Assembly (NCBI RefSeq): GCF_003143955.1 | Contig: NZ_QFVS01000009.1 | Location: forward strand, 24,555-88,554 | Source of the DNA: Kurthia zopfii | GTDB lineage: Bacteria > Bacillota > Bacilli > Bacillales_A > Planococcaceae | Reading direction: 5' to 3' | DNA: 64,000 nt | In this document: in pieces, positions 1 through 10,100 of the stretch | Layout of the letters: the number at the start of each line of letters is the position of its first letter | Numbering within the stretch: position 1 is the stretch's first letter | Program-made: the position numbers and the translations under genes | Notes under the pieces: generated by a model | What the model was told of the DNA's origin: nothing | Database searches by the model: none | The model's input: only the letters and a program-made list of their open reading frames with translations

Positions 1-3000
1 AAAGAGGAAGGTTACCGCGTAATCCTAATTAACTCAAACCCAGCAACGATTATGACGGATACGCAAATCGCTGATAAAGTATATATCGAACCTTTAAGCT
101 TAGAGTTCGTATCAAGAATTCTACGTAAAGAACGCCCAGATGCGATTTTACCAACACTAGGTGGTCAAACAGGTCTTAATATGGCGATTGAGTTACATAA
201 CTCAGGCATTTTAGACGAACTGAATATCGAAATTTTAGGAACAAAACTAGATGCGATCAATCAAGCAGAAGACCGCGACCTTTTCCGTAACTTAATGTAC
301 GAACTAGATGTGCCAACGCCTGAATCTGAAATTATTCACACAGTGGAAGAAGCGGAAGCATTCGTCAAAGAAATCGGATATCCAGTAATCGTTCGTCCAG
401 CATTCACGCTAGGTGGAACGGGTGGCGGAATTTGTGAGAATGACCAAGAACTTCACGAAATCGTTACTTCTGGATTAAAATACTCACCTGTAACACAATG
501 TTTACTTGAGAAATCAATCGCAGGTTACAAAGAGATTGAATATGAAGTAATGCGTGATTCAAATGACAATGCGATCGTAGTTTGTAACATGGAAAACGTT
601 GACCCAGTTGGGATTCATACAGGTGACTCAATCGTAGTCGCACCATCACAAACAATGTCTGACCGTGAATACCATATGCTACGTAATGTATCGCTAAAAA
701 TCATTCGTGCATTAGGAATCGAAGGTGGCTGTAACGTACAGTTAGCGCTTGATCCACATAGCTTCAACTACTACATTATCGAAGTAAACCCACGTGTATC
801 ACGTTCATCTGCACTAGCTTCGAAAGCAACTGGTTACCCAATTGCGAAACTAGCAGCAAAAATTGCCGTAGGTCTTACATTAGACGAAATGATCAACCCA
901 GTAACAGGGAAGACGTACGCTTGTTTCGAACCAGCATTAGACTATGTTGTTGCGAAAATCCCGCGCTGGCCATTTGATAAGTTCGAAGGTGCGAAACGTA
1001 ATCTTGGCACACAAATGAAAGCAACTGGTGAAGTCATGGCAATCGGCCGTAACTTTGAAGAAGCAATGTTAAAAGCAGTTCGTTCACTTGAAACGGGCCA
1101 TAAGCACTTAGCGATGAAAAATGCTGAAAGCTTAACAGACGAGTGGATTCAAAAACGTGTGACAAAAGCAGGCGATGAACGTCTATTCTTCCTAGGTGAA
1201 GCATTACGTCGCGGTGTAACAATCGAAGAAATTCATGAATGGTCACAAATTGACTTATTCTTCTTAAATAAATTCAAAAACATCATCGATCAAGAAGAAG
1301 TGCTACGCAATAATGTGAAAGATATTCCAACTTTACGCTATGCGAAGAAAATCGGATTCGCTGATGAAACAATCGGCAATCTTTGGGGTATGACAGAAGG
1401 CGAAGTATATGACTTCCGTAAAGAACATGGCATCATCCCAGTGTACAAAATGGTTGATACATGTGCGGCCGAGTTCGAATCAGAAACACCATATTTCTAC
1501 GGTACTTACGCTGACGAAAATGAATCAATTAAATCAGATCGTGAATCAGTAATCGTACTAGGTTCAGGTCCAATCCGTATCGGTCAAGGTGTCGAGTTTG
1601 ACTATGCGACAGTTCACTCAGTATGGGCGATTCAAGAGGCAGGTTACGAAGCGATTATTATCAACTCGAATCCTGAAACAGTATCAACTGACTTCTCAAT
1701 CTCAGATAAATTATACTTCGAACCATTAACAATTGAAGATGTGATGCACATCGTAGACTTAGAACAACCGAAAGGCGTTGTCGTTCAATTCGGTGGTCAA
1801 ACAGCAATCAATTTAGCGGATCAATTAGAAGCTCGCGGTGTACAAATTCTAGGAACAGCATTAGATGATATTGACCGCGCAGAGTCTCGTGATCGTTTCG
1901 AAGCAGCATTGCATGAAATCGGCATTCCACAACCACTAGGCAAAACGGCTACGAATACACCGGATGCAGTAGCAATCGCAGAAAGAATTGGCTATCCAGT
2001 ATTAGTAAGACCTTCATATGTACTTGGTGGACGTGCGATGGAAATTGTCTACGCAACAGAAGAATTAGAGCATTATATGGCGACAGCGGTTGAAGCTTCT
2101 CCAGAACATCCAGTATTAATCGACCGTTATTTAACAGGTAAAGAGATTGAAGTAGACGCAATTTGCGATGGAGAAAACGTATGTATCCCAGGAATTATGG
2201 AACATATCGAACGCGCAGGAGTTCACTCAGGTGACTCGATTGCTGTTTACCCGACTCAAAACCTTTCACAAGCTCATTTAGATACACTAGTAGATTACAC
2301 GACTCGCCTTGCAAAAGGATTGAAAATCAAAGGGTTAATGAATATCCAATATGTCATCTCTGAAGATGTTGTATATGTTATTGAAGTAAACCCACGTGCA
2401 TCTCGTACAGTACCATTCTTAAGCAAAATTACGGACATCCCTATGGCAAATGTAGCGACGAAAGCGATTCTTGGACAATCAATTATCGAACAAGGCTACC
2501 CAACAGGATTAGCACCAATTAAAGATGGCGTATTCGTCAAAGTACCGGTATTCAGTTTTGCGAAACTACGCCGTGTAGATACGACATTAGGCCCTGAAAT
2601 GAAATCAACAGGTGAAGTAATGGGTAAAGACTCTACGCTTGAAAAAGCACTTTACAAAGGTTTCGTAGCAGCAGGTATGAAGATTGAAGATCACGGTTCA
2701 GTATTAATGACTGTATCGGATAAAGATAAAGAAGAAGCAACTGAACTTGCGAAACGCTTCACAAATATTGGCTACAGCATTCTAGCAACACCAGGAACTG
2801 CAGCAACATTAGAAGCAGCAGGCGTGAAAACACAAGTTGTCGACAAAATCGGCTCAAACGGCCCAACACTAATCGATGTAATCCAAAAAGGAAACGCACA
2901 ATTAGTCATCAACACATTAACAAAAGGGAAGCAACCAGCACGTGACGGTTTCAGAATTCGTCGTGAATCAGTTGAAAACGGCGTAGCTTGCTTAACTTCA

Positions 3001-3066
3001 CTAGATACAGCAGAAGCAATCTTAAGAGTAATTGAATCAATGACATTTACAGCAGAAGAAATGTAA
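1..3066 (+). CDS. carB: carbamoyl-phosphate synthase large subunit (5' end outside window)
   Basis: Makes carbamoyl phosphate from bicarbonate, ATP and ammonia supplied by the CarA glutaminase, for pyrimidine (and arginine) synthesis. The reading frame is open from base 1 ([16 protein letters not shown]...), so the gene is cut by the window edge. About 37 residues are missing by comparison with full-length Bacillus enzymes, and 1021 residues are visible. Two homologous halves are seen: an ATP-grasp domain with a glycine-rich GGTGGGI loop (near base 415), and a second half opening with [12 protein letters not shown] (near base 1555) followed by its own ATP-grasp domain. The C-terminal 140 residues are the MGS-like allosteric domain. 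The gene is followed 10 bases later by the pyrK ribosome binding site, as in the Bacillus pyrAA-pyrAB-pyrK order. The pyr attenuators that normally control it lie upstream of the window. Because pyrK-pyrD-pyrF-pyrE follow, this is the pyrimidine rather than the arginine paralogue. Confidence 0.98.
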   Translation, partial: KEEGYRVILINSNPATIMTDTQIADKVYIEPLSLEFVSRILRKERPDAILPTLGGQTGLNMAIELHNSGILDELNIEILGTKLDAINQAEDRDLFRNLMYELDVPTPESEIIHTVEEAEAFVKEIGYPVIVRPAFTLGGTGGGICENDQELHEIVTSGLKYSPVTQCLLEKSIAGYKEIEYEVMRDSNDNAIVVCNMENVDPVGIHTGDSIVVAPSQTMSDREYHMLRNVSLKIIRALGIEGGCNVQLALDPHSFNYYIIEVNPRVSRSSALASKATGYPIAKLAAKIAVGLTLDEMINPVTGKTYACFEPALDYVVAKIPRWPFDKFEGAKRNLGTQMKATGEVMAIGRNFEEAMLKAVRSLETGHKHLAMKNAESLTDEWIQKRVTKAGDERLFFLGEALRRGVTIEEIHEWSQIDLFFLNKFKNIIDQEEVLRNNVKDIPTLRYAKKIGFADETIGNLWGMTEGEVYDFRKEHGIIPVYKMVDTCAAEFESETPYFYGTYADENESIKSDRESVIVLGSGPIRIGQGVEFDYATVHSVWAIQEAGYEAIIINSNPETVSTDFSISDKLYFEPLTIEDVMHIVDLEQPKGVVVQFGGQTAINLADQLEARGVQILGTALDDIDRAESRDRFEAALHEIGIPQPLGKTATNTPDAVAIAERIGYPVLVRPSYVLGGRAMEIVYATEELEHYMATAVEASPEHPVLIDRYLTGKEIEVDAICDGENVCIPGIMEHIERAGVHSGDSIAVYPTQNLSQAHLDTLVDYTTRLAKGLKIKGLMNIQYVISEDVVYVIEVNPRASRTVPFLSKITDIPMANVATKAILGQSIIEQGYPTGLAPIKDGVFVKVPVFSFAKLRRVDTTLGPEMKSTGEVMGKDSTLEKALYKGFVAAGMKIEDHGSVLMTVSDKDKEEATELAKRFTNIGYSILATPGTAATLEAAGVKTQVVDKIGSNGPTLIDVIQKGNAQLVINTLTKGKQPARDGFRIRRESVENGVACLTSLDTAEAILRVIESMTFTAEEM

Positions 3067-3088
3067 GAAAGCGGAGGTGCACGAAACC

Positions 3089-4767
<1,679 letters not shown>

Positions 4768-4768
4768 G

Positions 4769-5479
4769 ATGAATACAAATCCAATTATTGCATTAGATTT
4801 ATCAAGTAAAGCTGAAGTGGTGAATTTTCTTCAGCAATTTAATGAGCCTCTTTTCGTAAAGGTCGGGATGGAACTTTATTATCAAGAAGGACCAGAAATT
4901 ATTAAAGTGATTAAAGAAATGGGTCACGATATTTTCTTAGATTTAAAATTGCATGATATCCCGAATACGGTGAAATCAGCGATGAAAGGTTTGGCTAAAT
5001 TAGGGGTGAATTTAGTCAATGTACATGCTGCAGGAGGTTCAGCGATGATGAAAGCAGCGATGGAAGGTTTAGTCGAAGGAACGCCTGAGGGCCAAGAGCG
5101 ACCGGCTTTAATCGCAGTTACACAACTGACATCAACTACTGAAGAACAAATGCAGCAAGAGCAAAATATTCAAACAAGTCTAGACGCATCTGTTCTAAAC
5201 TATGCGATCTTAGCAAATAGTGCAGGATTAGATGGTGTTGTATGTTCAGTACTTGAGGCAAAAGTAATTGCTGAAGCATGTGGCGATGAATTTTTCAAAG
5301 TAACGCCGGGCATTCGTTTAGCAGGTGGAGAAGCGCATGATCAAAAACGTGTAGCGACACCACAATTCGCCAAATCAGAAGGTTCTACTCAAATCGTTGT
5401 CGGTAGAGCAATTACAAAAGCTGAAAATCCAGTTTCAGCATATGCAACAGTAAACCAACTATGGGGAGGAAATCAATAA
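4769..5479 (+). CDS. pyrF: orotidine 5'-phosphate decarboxylase
   Basis: Decarboxylates OMP to UMP, the last step of de novo pyrimidine synthesis. The signature [10 protein letters not shown] with the catalytic Asp-Lys-Asp triad is near residues 58-67, and the phosphate-binding TPGIRLAGG is near residue 180. The chosen ATG lies one base after the pyrD stop, with GAAGGAGCC upstream, and yields 236 residues, the normal size. A TTG upstream overlapping pyrD would add seven residues and is not needed. The stop overlaps the pyrE start by one base (TAATG). Confidence 0.97.
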   Translation: MNTNPIIALDLSSKAEVVNFLQQFNEPLFVKVGMELYYQEGPEIIKVIKEMGHDIFLDLKLHDIPNTVKSAMKGLAKLGVNLVNVHAAGGSAMMKAAMEGLVEGTPEGQERPALIAVTQLTSTTEEQMQQEQNIQTSLDASVLNYAILANSAGLDGVVCSVLEAKVIAEACGDEFFKVTPGIRLAGGEAHDQKRVATPQFAKSEGSTQIVVGRAITKAENPVSAYATVNQLWGGNQ

Positions 5480-6111
5480 TGGCAATTCAACACGATGTAG
5501 CAAAAGGTATGTTAGAAGCAGGTGCAGTAGAATTACGTCCTAATGATTTATTCACTTGGGCTTCAGGTATTAAATCGCCAATCTACTGTGATACGCGCTT
5601 AACGATTTCTTATCCAACAGTACGTACTACGATTGCAAAAGGATTAGCGAAATTAATTCAAGAGAAATTCCCAACTTGTGAAGTAGTAGCGGGTACTGCA
5701 ACTGCAGGTATTCCTCACGCGGCGTGGGTAGCAGATCTTTTAGAACAACCAATGGTATATGTGCGCTCAAAACCAAAGGATCACGGTCGCGGCAAACAAA
5801 CAGAAGGCAAATTCCAAGAAGGCGCTAAAGTCGTTGTAATCGAAGATATCGTATCGACAGGCGGTTCTTCAATTAATGCGGTAGAAGCACTTCAACGCGA
5901 AGGTGCTGAAGTTCTAGGGGTAGTATCTGTATACTCTTACTTACTTCCAGCAGCGATTGAAAACTTTGAAAAAGCTGGCGTACCTTACTTCAGCCTTTCA
6001 AACTTCGAAGCACTTGTAGAAGCAGCAGAAGAAACTGGCACAATTGAAAAATCAGACATTCCGGGATTATTAACTTGGTACGAAGATTTAAAAGCTGGTA
6101 ACTTAAAATAA
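5479..6111 (+). CDS. pyrE: orotate phosphoribosyltransferase
   Basis: Transfers the phosphoribosyl group from PRPP to orotate, giving OMP for PyrF. The PRPP-binding loop VVVIEDIVSTGGSS is near residues 115-128, and the flexible catalytic loop with basic residues (RSKPKDHGRGKQ) precedes it. It is 210 residues long, matching Bacillales orthologues. It has a strong GGGGAGGAAAT ribosome binding site located inside pyrF. This is the last gene of the pyr operon here; a clear hairpin terminator follows within 60 bases. Confidence 0.97.
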   Translation: MAIQHDVAKGMLEAGAVELRPNDLFTWASGIKSPIYCDTRLTISYPTVRTTIAKGLAKLIQEKFPTCEVVAGTATAGIPHAAWVADLLEQPMVYVRSKPKDHGRGKQTEGKFQEGAKVVVIEDIVSTGGSSINAVEALQREGAEVLGVVSVYSYLLPAAIENFEKAGVPYFSLSNFEALVEAAEETGTIEKSDIPGLLTWYEDLKAGNLK

Positions 6112-6126
6112 AATTGTTTAAAAACG

Positions 6127-6168
6127 AGCGAGATTTTATTTCAGAAATGAAATGAATCTCGCTTTTTA
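6127..6168 (+). terminator. intrinsic terminator of the pyr operon
   Basis: Nine-base perfect stem AGCGAGATT / AATCTCGCT followed by a run of five T. Placed 15 bases after the pyrE stop. Confidence 0.85.
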
Positions 6169-6324
6169 AGTGCCTCAACAATCAAATTTCAATGTAAAAT
6201 TATACCATAATCGTGACGAATTCAGCAAACATGTTCAAGTCGAGTGAGAATACATATCTTTTTATTGAGAAAACCTTTAAGATATAGAGAGTAATTTAAC
6301 TCGTTAATATAAGGAGATAATAAT

Positions 6325-6612
6325 ATGACAGCAACAGCAGAACAACTTAAAAGTAAAAAAGTAGCATGGGTTTTATGGTTCTTCTTAGGTATGTTTTTTG
6401 GCGCACACCGTATGTATCTGAATCGTATGGGTAGTGGATTATTCACTATGTGTGTAGGTTTCTTCGCATTTATTACATCATTACTTGCATTTAGTTTCTA
6501 CGTATTTATCTTTTTAGCTATTTGGTGGATTATCGAAGCTTTCCGTTTAAACAAAATGGTAGATGCTGAAAATGAATTCATCTTAAATGGTGGACTAGAA
6601 GATCAAGATTAA
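6325..6612 (+). CDS. TM2-domain membrane protein
   Basis: A 95-residue protein with the TM2 signature: a first hydrophobic helix (VAWVLWFFLGMFFG), a short polar loop with HRMYLNRMGSGL, and a second hydrophobic block (residues about 48-75). A short acidic cytoplasmic tail ends the protein. TM2 proteins are small double-spanning membrane proteins; their function in bacteria is not established, so none is assigned. The start is well supported by AAGGAGATAATAAT just upstream. The gene stands alone between two terminators. A second TM2 protein lies about 1.2 kb downstream, beyond the VOC gene. Confidence 0.85.
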   Translation: MTATAEQLKSKKVAWVLWFFLGMFFGAHRMYLNRMGSGLFTMCVGFFAFITSLLAFSFYVFIFLAIWWIIEAFRLNKMVDAENEFILNGGLEDQD

Positions 6613-6627
6613 TATTGATTTTATTCA

Positions 6628-6664
6628 CGGGCCTGTGCAAATACTGTACAGACCTGTTTTTTTA
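6628..6664 (+). terminator. probable intrinsic terminator after first TM2 gene
   Basis: GGCCTGTGC pairs with GTACAGACC (one mismatch, one wobble), followed by eight T. Less perfect than the other hairpins here. Confidence 0.6.
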
Positions 6665-6693
6665 TTGAAATTTAAGTCTAAATTGTTTATACT
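6665..6693 (+). promoter_or_regulatory. sigma-A-like promoter for the VOC gene
   Basis: TTGAAA (-35) and TATACT (-10) separated by 17 bases, starting directly after the preceding terminator and 46 bases before the ATG. Confidence 0.55.
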
Positions 6694-6739
6694 AAAAACC
6701 AAGTTTAATAGTAGGATTTATAAGGGGTGAAAGGTGAAG

Positions 6740-7633
6740 ATGGAAGAGTTTCAAATAAACACACAGACAAAAATGGGTAGAGTTACTTTAAAAGTAATGG
6801 ATTTACATAGACAGACTTCATTTTATGAACAAGTAGTCGGCTTAAGAGTAATCGAAAGAACTGCTGAATACGCTTTGTTAGGGGTTGCAGAGCAAGAAGT
6901 TTTGATCGAATTAAGAAAGACAGCTGAAAAGGAACAACCGGCAAAAGGCACTGGGCTATATCATATCGCTTTTCAATTACCGACGAGAGAAGCATTTGCA
7001 ACGAAGTTTTTTGAAATCCTTCGTAATAAGACACCGATTGATTGCCCTACTGAACAAGCAAGTAGATATCCACATTTTGATCGAATTATACCGATTTCGA
7101 GGTTAGATAGCGCGAGCGACCACGGTTATAGCGAGTCAATTTATTTACATGACCTTGAAGCGAATGGTATTGAAATATATGTAGAAAGACAAAATCCGAC
7201 TGAAATTAGTGGGAATCATCCACTGAATTTTAAAGAATTAGCAGTCATTGCGAATGAAGAAAGTGATGGGAAATTACCGAAGCAAACGACAATTGGTCAT
7301 ATTCATTTACGTGTCAGTAAATTTGAAGAAACAGTTGATTTCTATTCACAAGTGCTAGGATTTGAATTGCGAGATTTAACGGATGATACTTTTTCTGTCG
7401 CATCAGATCGTCGCCACCATCATATTGCTGGGAATACGTGGTCAGGGGAAAATATTGCCCAGCCATTAGCGATTCATTCTGGATTATATCAATTCGAAAT
7501 TGTTTTACCAGATGAGCAATCTTTGGATGAATTAAAAAATCATGTGAAGCAATTTGTACAAATGCAAGAGGCTCAAACTGGTTTCATCGTCAAAGATCCG
7601 AGTGGGAATCAAATATTTATTTCTAGAAATTAA
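6740..7633 (+). CDS. two-domain VOC protein, CatE-like ring-cleavage dioxygenase or glyoxalase family
   Basis: Contains two vicinal-oxygen-chelate modules, at about residues 10-150 and 180-295. The overall pattern (GRVTLKV, then TIGHIHLRVSKFEETVDFY and RRHHHIAGNTWSG) resembles Bacillus CatE/YfiE, described as a catechol 2,3-dioxygenase. Candidate metal ligands in the first module are the His of GLYHIAF, the His of SDHGYSES and the Glu of NGIEIYVER. The second module keeps the His but ends VKDPSGNQIFIS without a clear acidic ligand, so it is probably structural. The substrate cannot be read from sequence. ATG at this position has AAGGGGTG ten bases upstream; a GTG two codons earlier is possible. 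The gene is monocistronic, with its own promoter and terminator. Confidence 0.8.
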   Translation: MEEFQINTQTKMGRVTLKVMDLHRQTSFYEQVVGLRVIERTAEYALLGVAEQEVLIELRKTAEKEQPAKGTGLYHIAFQLPTREAFATKFFEILRNKTPIDCPTEQASRYPHFDRIIPISRLDSASDHGYSESIYLHDLEANGIEIYVERQNPTEISGNHPLNFKELAVIANEESDGKLPKQTTIGHIHLRVSKFEETVDFYSQVLGFELRDLTDDTFSVASDRRHHHIAGNTWSGENIAQPLAIHSGLYQFEIVLPDEQSLDELKNHVKQFVQMQEAQTGFIVKDPSGNQIFISRN

Positions 7634-7636
7634 TTG

Positions 7637-7678
7637 GAAGAGAACTCTTTGATTTAAAAGGGCTTCTCTTCTATTTTT
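7637..7678 (+). terminator. intrinsic terminator after VOC gene
   Basis: GAAGAGAA / TTCTCTTC outer stem with an inner CTTT / AAAG pairing, followed by TATTTTTG. Confidence 0.75.
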
Positions 7679-7786
7679 GTGTTCTTAAAGACTTAAAGTG
7701 TTATAAAAATTAAGTATTAAAAGTTATAAATTTGTAATTATGGGGTAACATATTTAGGAAGATAAAACAAGGGAGGTGGAACGCCA

Positions 7787-8110
7787 CTGAGCGACAATTG
7801 GAAAAGTGGTTCAAGTCGTCTAAATCTATCTAAAGCACAGATGAAAATCTATGAACGATATAGGAAGAGAACGGCAAGAGCATATTTTTCATGGTTGATC
7901 TTAGGGATTTTAGGTCTTCATCGCTTTTATGTGGATTGGTCTTGGAGCGGGTTGTCGATGTTACTCATGTTTATGGTAGGAGTAGTATTCTTTTCTATAT
8001 TTATTGGGAAGTTAATTTTAGCGGCGCTCACTTTATGGTGGTTATGCGATTTAATTTTATTGCCAATGATGATCAGGAAAGAGAACGAGCGTTTAAAAAT
8101 CTCGTTGTAA
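7787..8110 (+). CDS. second TM2-domain membrane protein, probable CTG start
   Basis: The TM2 core (AYFSWLILGILGLHRFYVDW, then a second hydrophobic segment and WWLCDLILLPMM) is evident from residue about 30. The first in-frame ATG (7841) has no ribosome binding site. A very strong GGGAGGTGG (7771-7779) sits seven bases before an in-frame CTG at 7787. That start gives a 107-residue protein with the N-terminus SDNWKSGSSRLNLSKAQ, a polar cytoplasmic segment like that of other TM2 proteins. I therefore annotate from the CTG, with ATG 7841 (89 residues) as the fallback. The protein is related in fold but not closely in sequence to the TM2 protein at 6325. Function unknown. Confidence 0.7.
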   Translation: MSDNWKSGSSRLNLSKAQMKIYERYRKRTARAYFSWLILGILGLHRFYVDWSWSGLSMLLMFMVGVVFFSIFIGKLILAALTLWWLCDLILLPMMIRKENERLKISL

Positions 8111-8141
8111 ATTTCGAATAAATTAAATTCTACGTCTATTT

Positions 8142-8174
8142 CCCGTTCATGGGCGAACATGAGCGGGATTTTTT
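8142..8174 (+). terminator. intrinsic terminator of second TM2 gene
   Basis: CCCGTTCATG pairs with CATGAGCGGG (one wobble), followed by ATTTTTTT. Confidence 0.8.
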
Positions 8175-8179
8175 TGTTC

Positions 8180-8214
8180 AAAAAAACATCACCGCCTGAG
8201 AGAAGCGATGATGT
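8180..8214 (-). terminator. intrinsic terminator of rqcH
   Basis: Read on the minus strand: ACATCATCGC pairs with GCGGTGATGT (one wobble), followed by seven T. It lies back to back with the plus-strand terminator of the TM2 gene. Confidence 0.75.
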
Positions 8215-8219
8215 GATGA

Positions 8220-9914
8220 TTAATTTTTTTGTAATTGCATAACTAATTCTTCATCGGGTGTGACGAAGACTGTTTTCTGTTCGAAGTAGATGACGAAACC
8301 AGGTTTAGCACCACTAGGTTTTTTCACTTGCTTCACTTCCGTGTAATCTACAGGGACTGAGGCAGACTCACGCGCTTTACTGAAGTATGCAGAAAGTGTA
8401 GCAGCTTCTAGAATTGTTTGCTCATCAGGTGCATCTGAATGGATGACTACGTGTGAGCCGGGGATGTCCTTCGTATGCAACCAAGTTTCCCATTTACGCG
8501 CGATTTTGAACGTAAGATAATCGTTTTGCTTATTATTTTTGCCGACGGAAATTTCAATACCTGTTGATGATACATATTTTTCTGGCGTTGGTTTCGTAGG
8601 CTTTTTACGGCGTTTTGATTTCTTCAGTTTCATATAACCTTGTTCAGCAAGCTCTTCACGAATTTCTTCGATATCAGCAGGTGAAGCTTGTTCAACTTGT
8701 TGTAAAAGCATTTCAAAATACGTAATGTCCGCTTTGGCAATTTGAATTTGTTCTTCAACTTTCACTAAAGCGTTTTTAAATTTATTATATTTCGCGTAGT
8801 AGGCTTGCGCGTTTTCGATTGGTGATTTGCGTTCGCTTAATTGAATCGTCACTTTCTCGCCAGTTTCACTATAATAATTGTCGACGGTTACTTTTGAAGC
8901 ACCTTTTTCGAAATTATAAAGATTCGCCATTAATAACTCGCCATACAGTTGGTATTCTTCAAGATTTTGCGCGCGTTTTAAATCTTGGTCTAATTTTTTT
9001 AGTTTATGTTTTAATTTTTGAATTTCAGCTTGTAGCCAATGCTCTAAATCGCCTGCTTGTTGTTTTACGCGATCGCGTTCAGCTCTAGCGAAGAACACTC
9101 GATCAAGTAAAAGACTAAGCGTGTCATACGTTGTTTTTTTCTCATCAAATGACAGTAAATCATTCGGAGAGAAAATCGTTTTACGACCTTTTTCTAAATA
9201 AGTCGGCTGCGTCCCACCATCAACGAATTGTTGGATGAATGGCTTGAATAAATCTTTAAGTGGCGCTTGTTGAAGCTGCGCACGCGTGACAAGTTCAGTC
9301 GCGTGTAAACGAGAGAAACCGACGAAATGCTGCATAATATCATCTTCATTGCGAATTTCATCGAAGAAAGTGGCGATTTCCTCATCACTTGCACTGACAG
9401 GATTCACTTTATCCTGACTTGGCGGTGCGATATATTCTGACCCAGGTAATACAGTACGGTAGCTGTTCACTGAAGGCGATAAATGTTTTAAACTATCGAC
9501 GATTTTATTCGTCACAGCATCGACCATAATTAAGTTACTATGACGGCCCATAATTTCAGCGAAAAGAATACGCGTAATTGGATCGCCAATTTCATTTTTA
9601 CTTGAGATTGTAATCTTAATAATTCGGTCAGCATCTAATTGTTCAATATTTTCGATGAAGCCACCTTCGACATGTTTACGAAGGAGTGAGCAAAACATCG
9701 GTGGTTCTGGTGGATTTTCGATTACTTGTTCCGTCATATGAACACGAGCGTAAGTAGGGTGAATCGAAAATAGAAGTTTTTGGTTTGCGCCATTTGCACG
9801 GATTGTGAAAATTACTTCCTGCGCATTTGGTTGATGTATTTTGGCGATTCTGCCAGAAACGAGCTGTTGAAGCTCTTTCGTCATTGCGATTGTAAATAGT
9901 CCATCATATGCCAT
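8220..9914 (-). CDS. rqcH: Rqc2/NEMF-family ribosome quality control protein
   Basis: Binds stalled 50S subunits carrying peptidyl-tRNA and recruits tRNA-Ala to add C-terminal alanine tails that mark the peptide for degradation. It was formerly called FbpA/YloA, a fibronectin-binding protein. The domain order is NFACT-N (residues 1 to about 280), a helix-hairpin/coiled-coil section (about 280-430) rich in charged residues, NFACT-R (GIEISVGKNNKQNDYLT... to about 520), and a C-terminal NFACT-C piece. The Asp-Arg pair needed for alanine tailing in B. subtilis (D97/R98) is visible as Asp96-Arg97 in DADRIIKI. Length (564) is typical. A GAAAGAGGAATT ribosome binding site precedes the ATG. The gene is divergent from the M28 peptidase and separated from the pyr operon only by the TM2/VOC island, as in the Bacillus order. 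Confidence 0.95.
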   Translation of the reverse strand: MAYDGLFTIAMTKELQQLVSGRIAKIHQPNAQEVIFTIRANGANQKLLFSIHPTYARVHMTEQVIENPPEPPMFCSLLRKHVEGGFIENIEQLDADRIIKITISSKNEIGDPITRILFAEIMGRHSNLIMVDAVTNKIVDSLKHLSPSVNSYRTVLPGSEYIAPPSQDKVNPVSASDEEIATFFDEIRNEDDIMQHFVGFSRLHATELVTRAQLQQAPLKDLFKPFIQQFVDGGTQPTYLEKGRKTIFSPNDLLSFDEKKTTYDTLSLLLDRVFFARAERDRVKQQAGDLEHWLQAEIQKLKHKLKKLDQDLKRAQNLEEYQLYGELLMANLYNFEKGASKVTVDNYYSETGEKVTIQLSERKSPIENAQAYYAKYNKFKNALVKVEEQIQIAKADITYFEMLLQQVEQASPADIEEIREELAEQGYMKLKKSKRRKKPTKPTPEKYVSSTGIEISVGKNNKQNDYLTFKIARKWETWLHTKDIPGSHVVIHSDAPDEQTILEAATLSAYFSKARESASVPVDYTEVKQVKKPSGAKPGFVIYFEQKTVFVTPDEELVMQLQKN

Positions 9915-9942
9915 AATAATTCCTCTTTCACATACATTTTTA

Positions 9943-9957
9943 GTACATTCAGTGTAC
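9943..9957. promoter_or_regulatory. small inverted repeat in the rqcH / M28 peptidase divergent region
   Basis: GTACATTCAGTGTAC: five-base arms GTACA / TGTAC around a five-base centre, about 30 bases upstream of the rqcH start. Could be an operator or chance. Confidence 0.3.
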
Positions 9958-10029
9958 CATGAAATCCTTCTATATGAAGAAGATGAAGGTCGCTGTAAAT
10001 TAATTAATTGGTTATTTTGCTAAAAAATA

Positions 10030-10058
10030 TTGACTATACCTATTATTTCCTGTTTAAT
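10030..10058 (+). promoter_or_regulatory. sigma-A-like promoter of the M28 lipoprotein gene
   Basis: TTGACT and TTTAAT separated by exactly 17 bases, 43 bases before the start codon. Confidence 0.7.
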
Positions 10059-10100
10059 TAGTTTGTTTTGAAAATTCAATTTAGAAAAGGAATGTGATTG

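Noticed and set aside
7776..7790. Four-codon GTG frame (VERH) overlapping the strong ribosome binding site before the second TM2 gene
   Set aside because: Its start lies inside the ribosome binding site itself; better explained by the CTG start seven bases downstream of that site.
10062..10076. CodY-box-like sequence TTTGTTTTGAAAATT near the M28 gene start site
   Set aside because: Four mismatches to the 15-base CodY consensus AATTTTCWGAAAATT in an AT-rich region; too weak to call, though CodY control of a peptidase would make sense.
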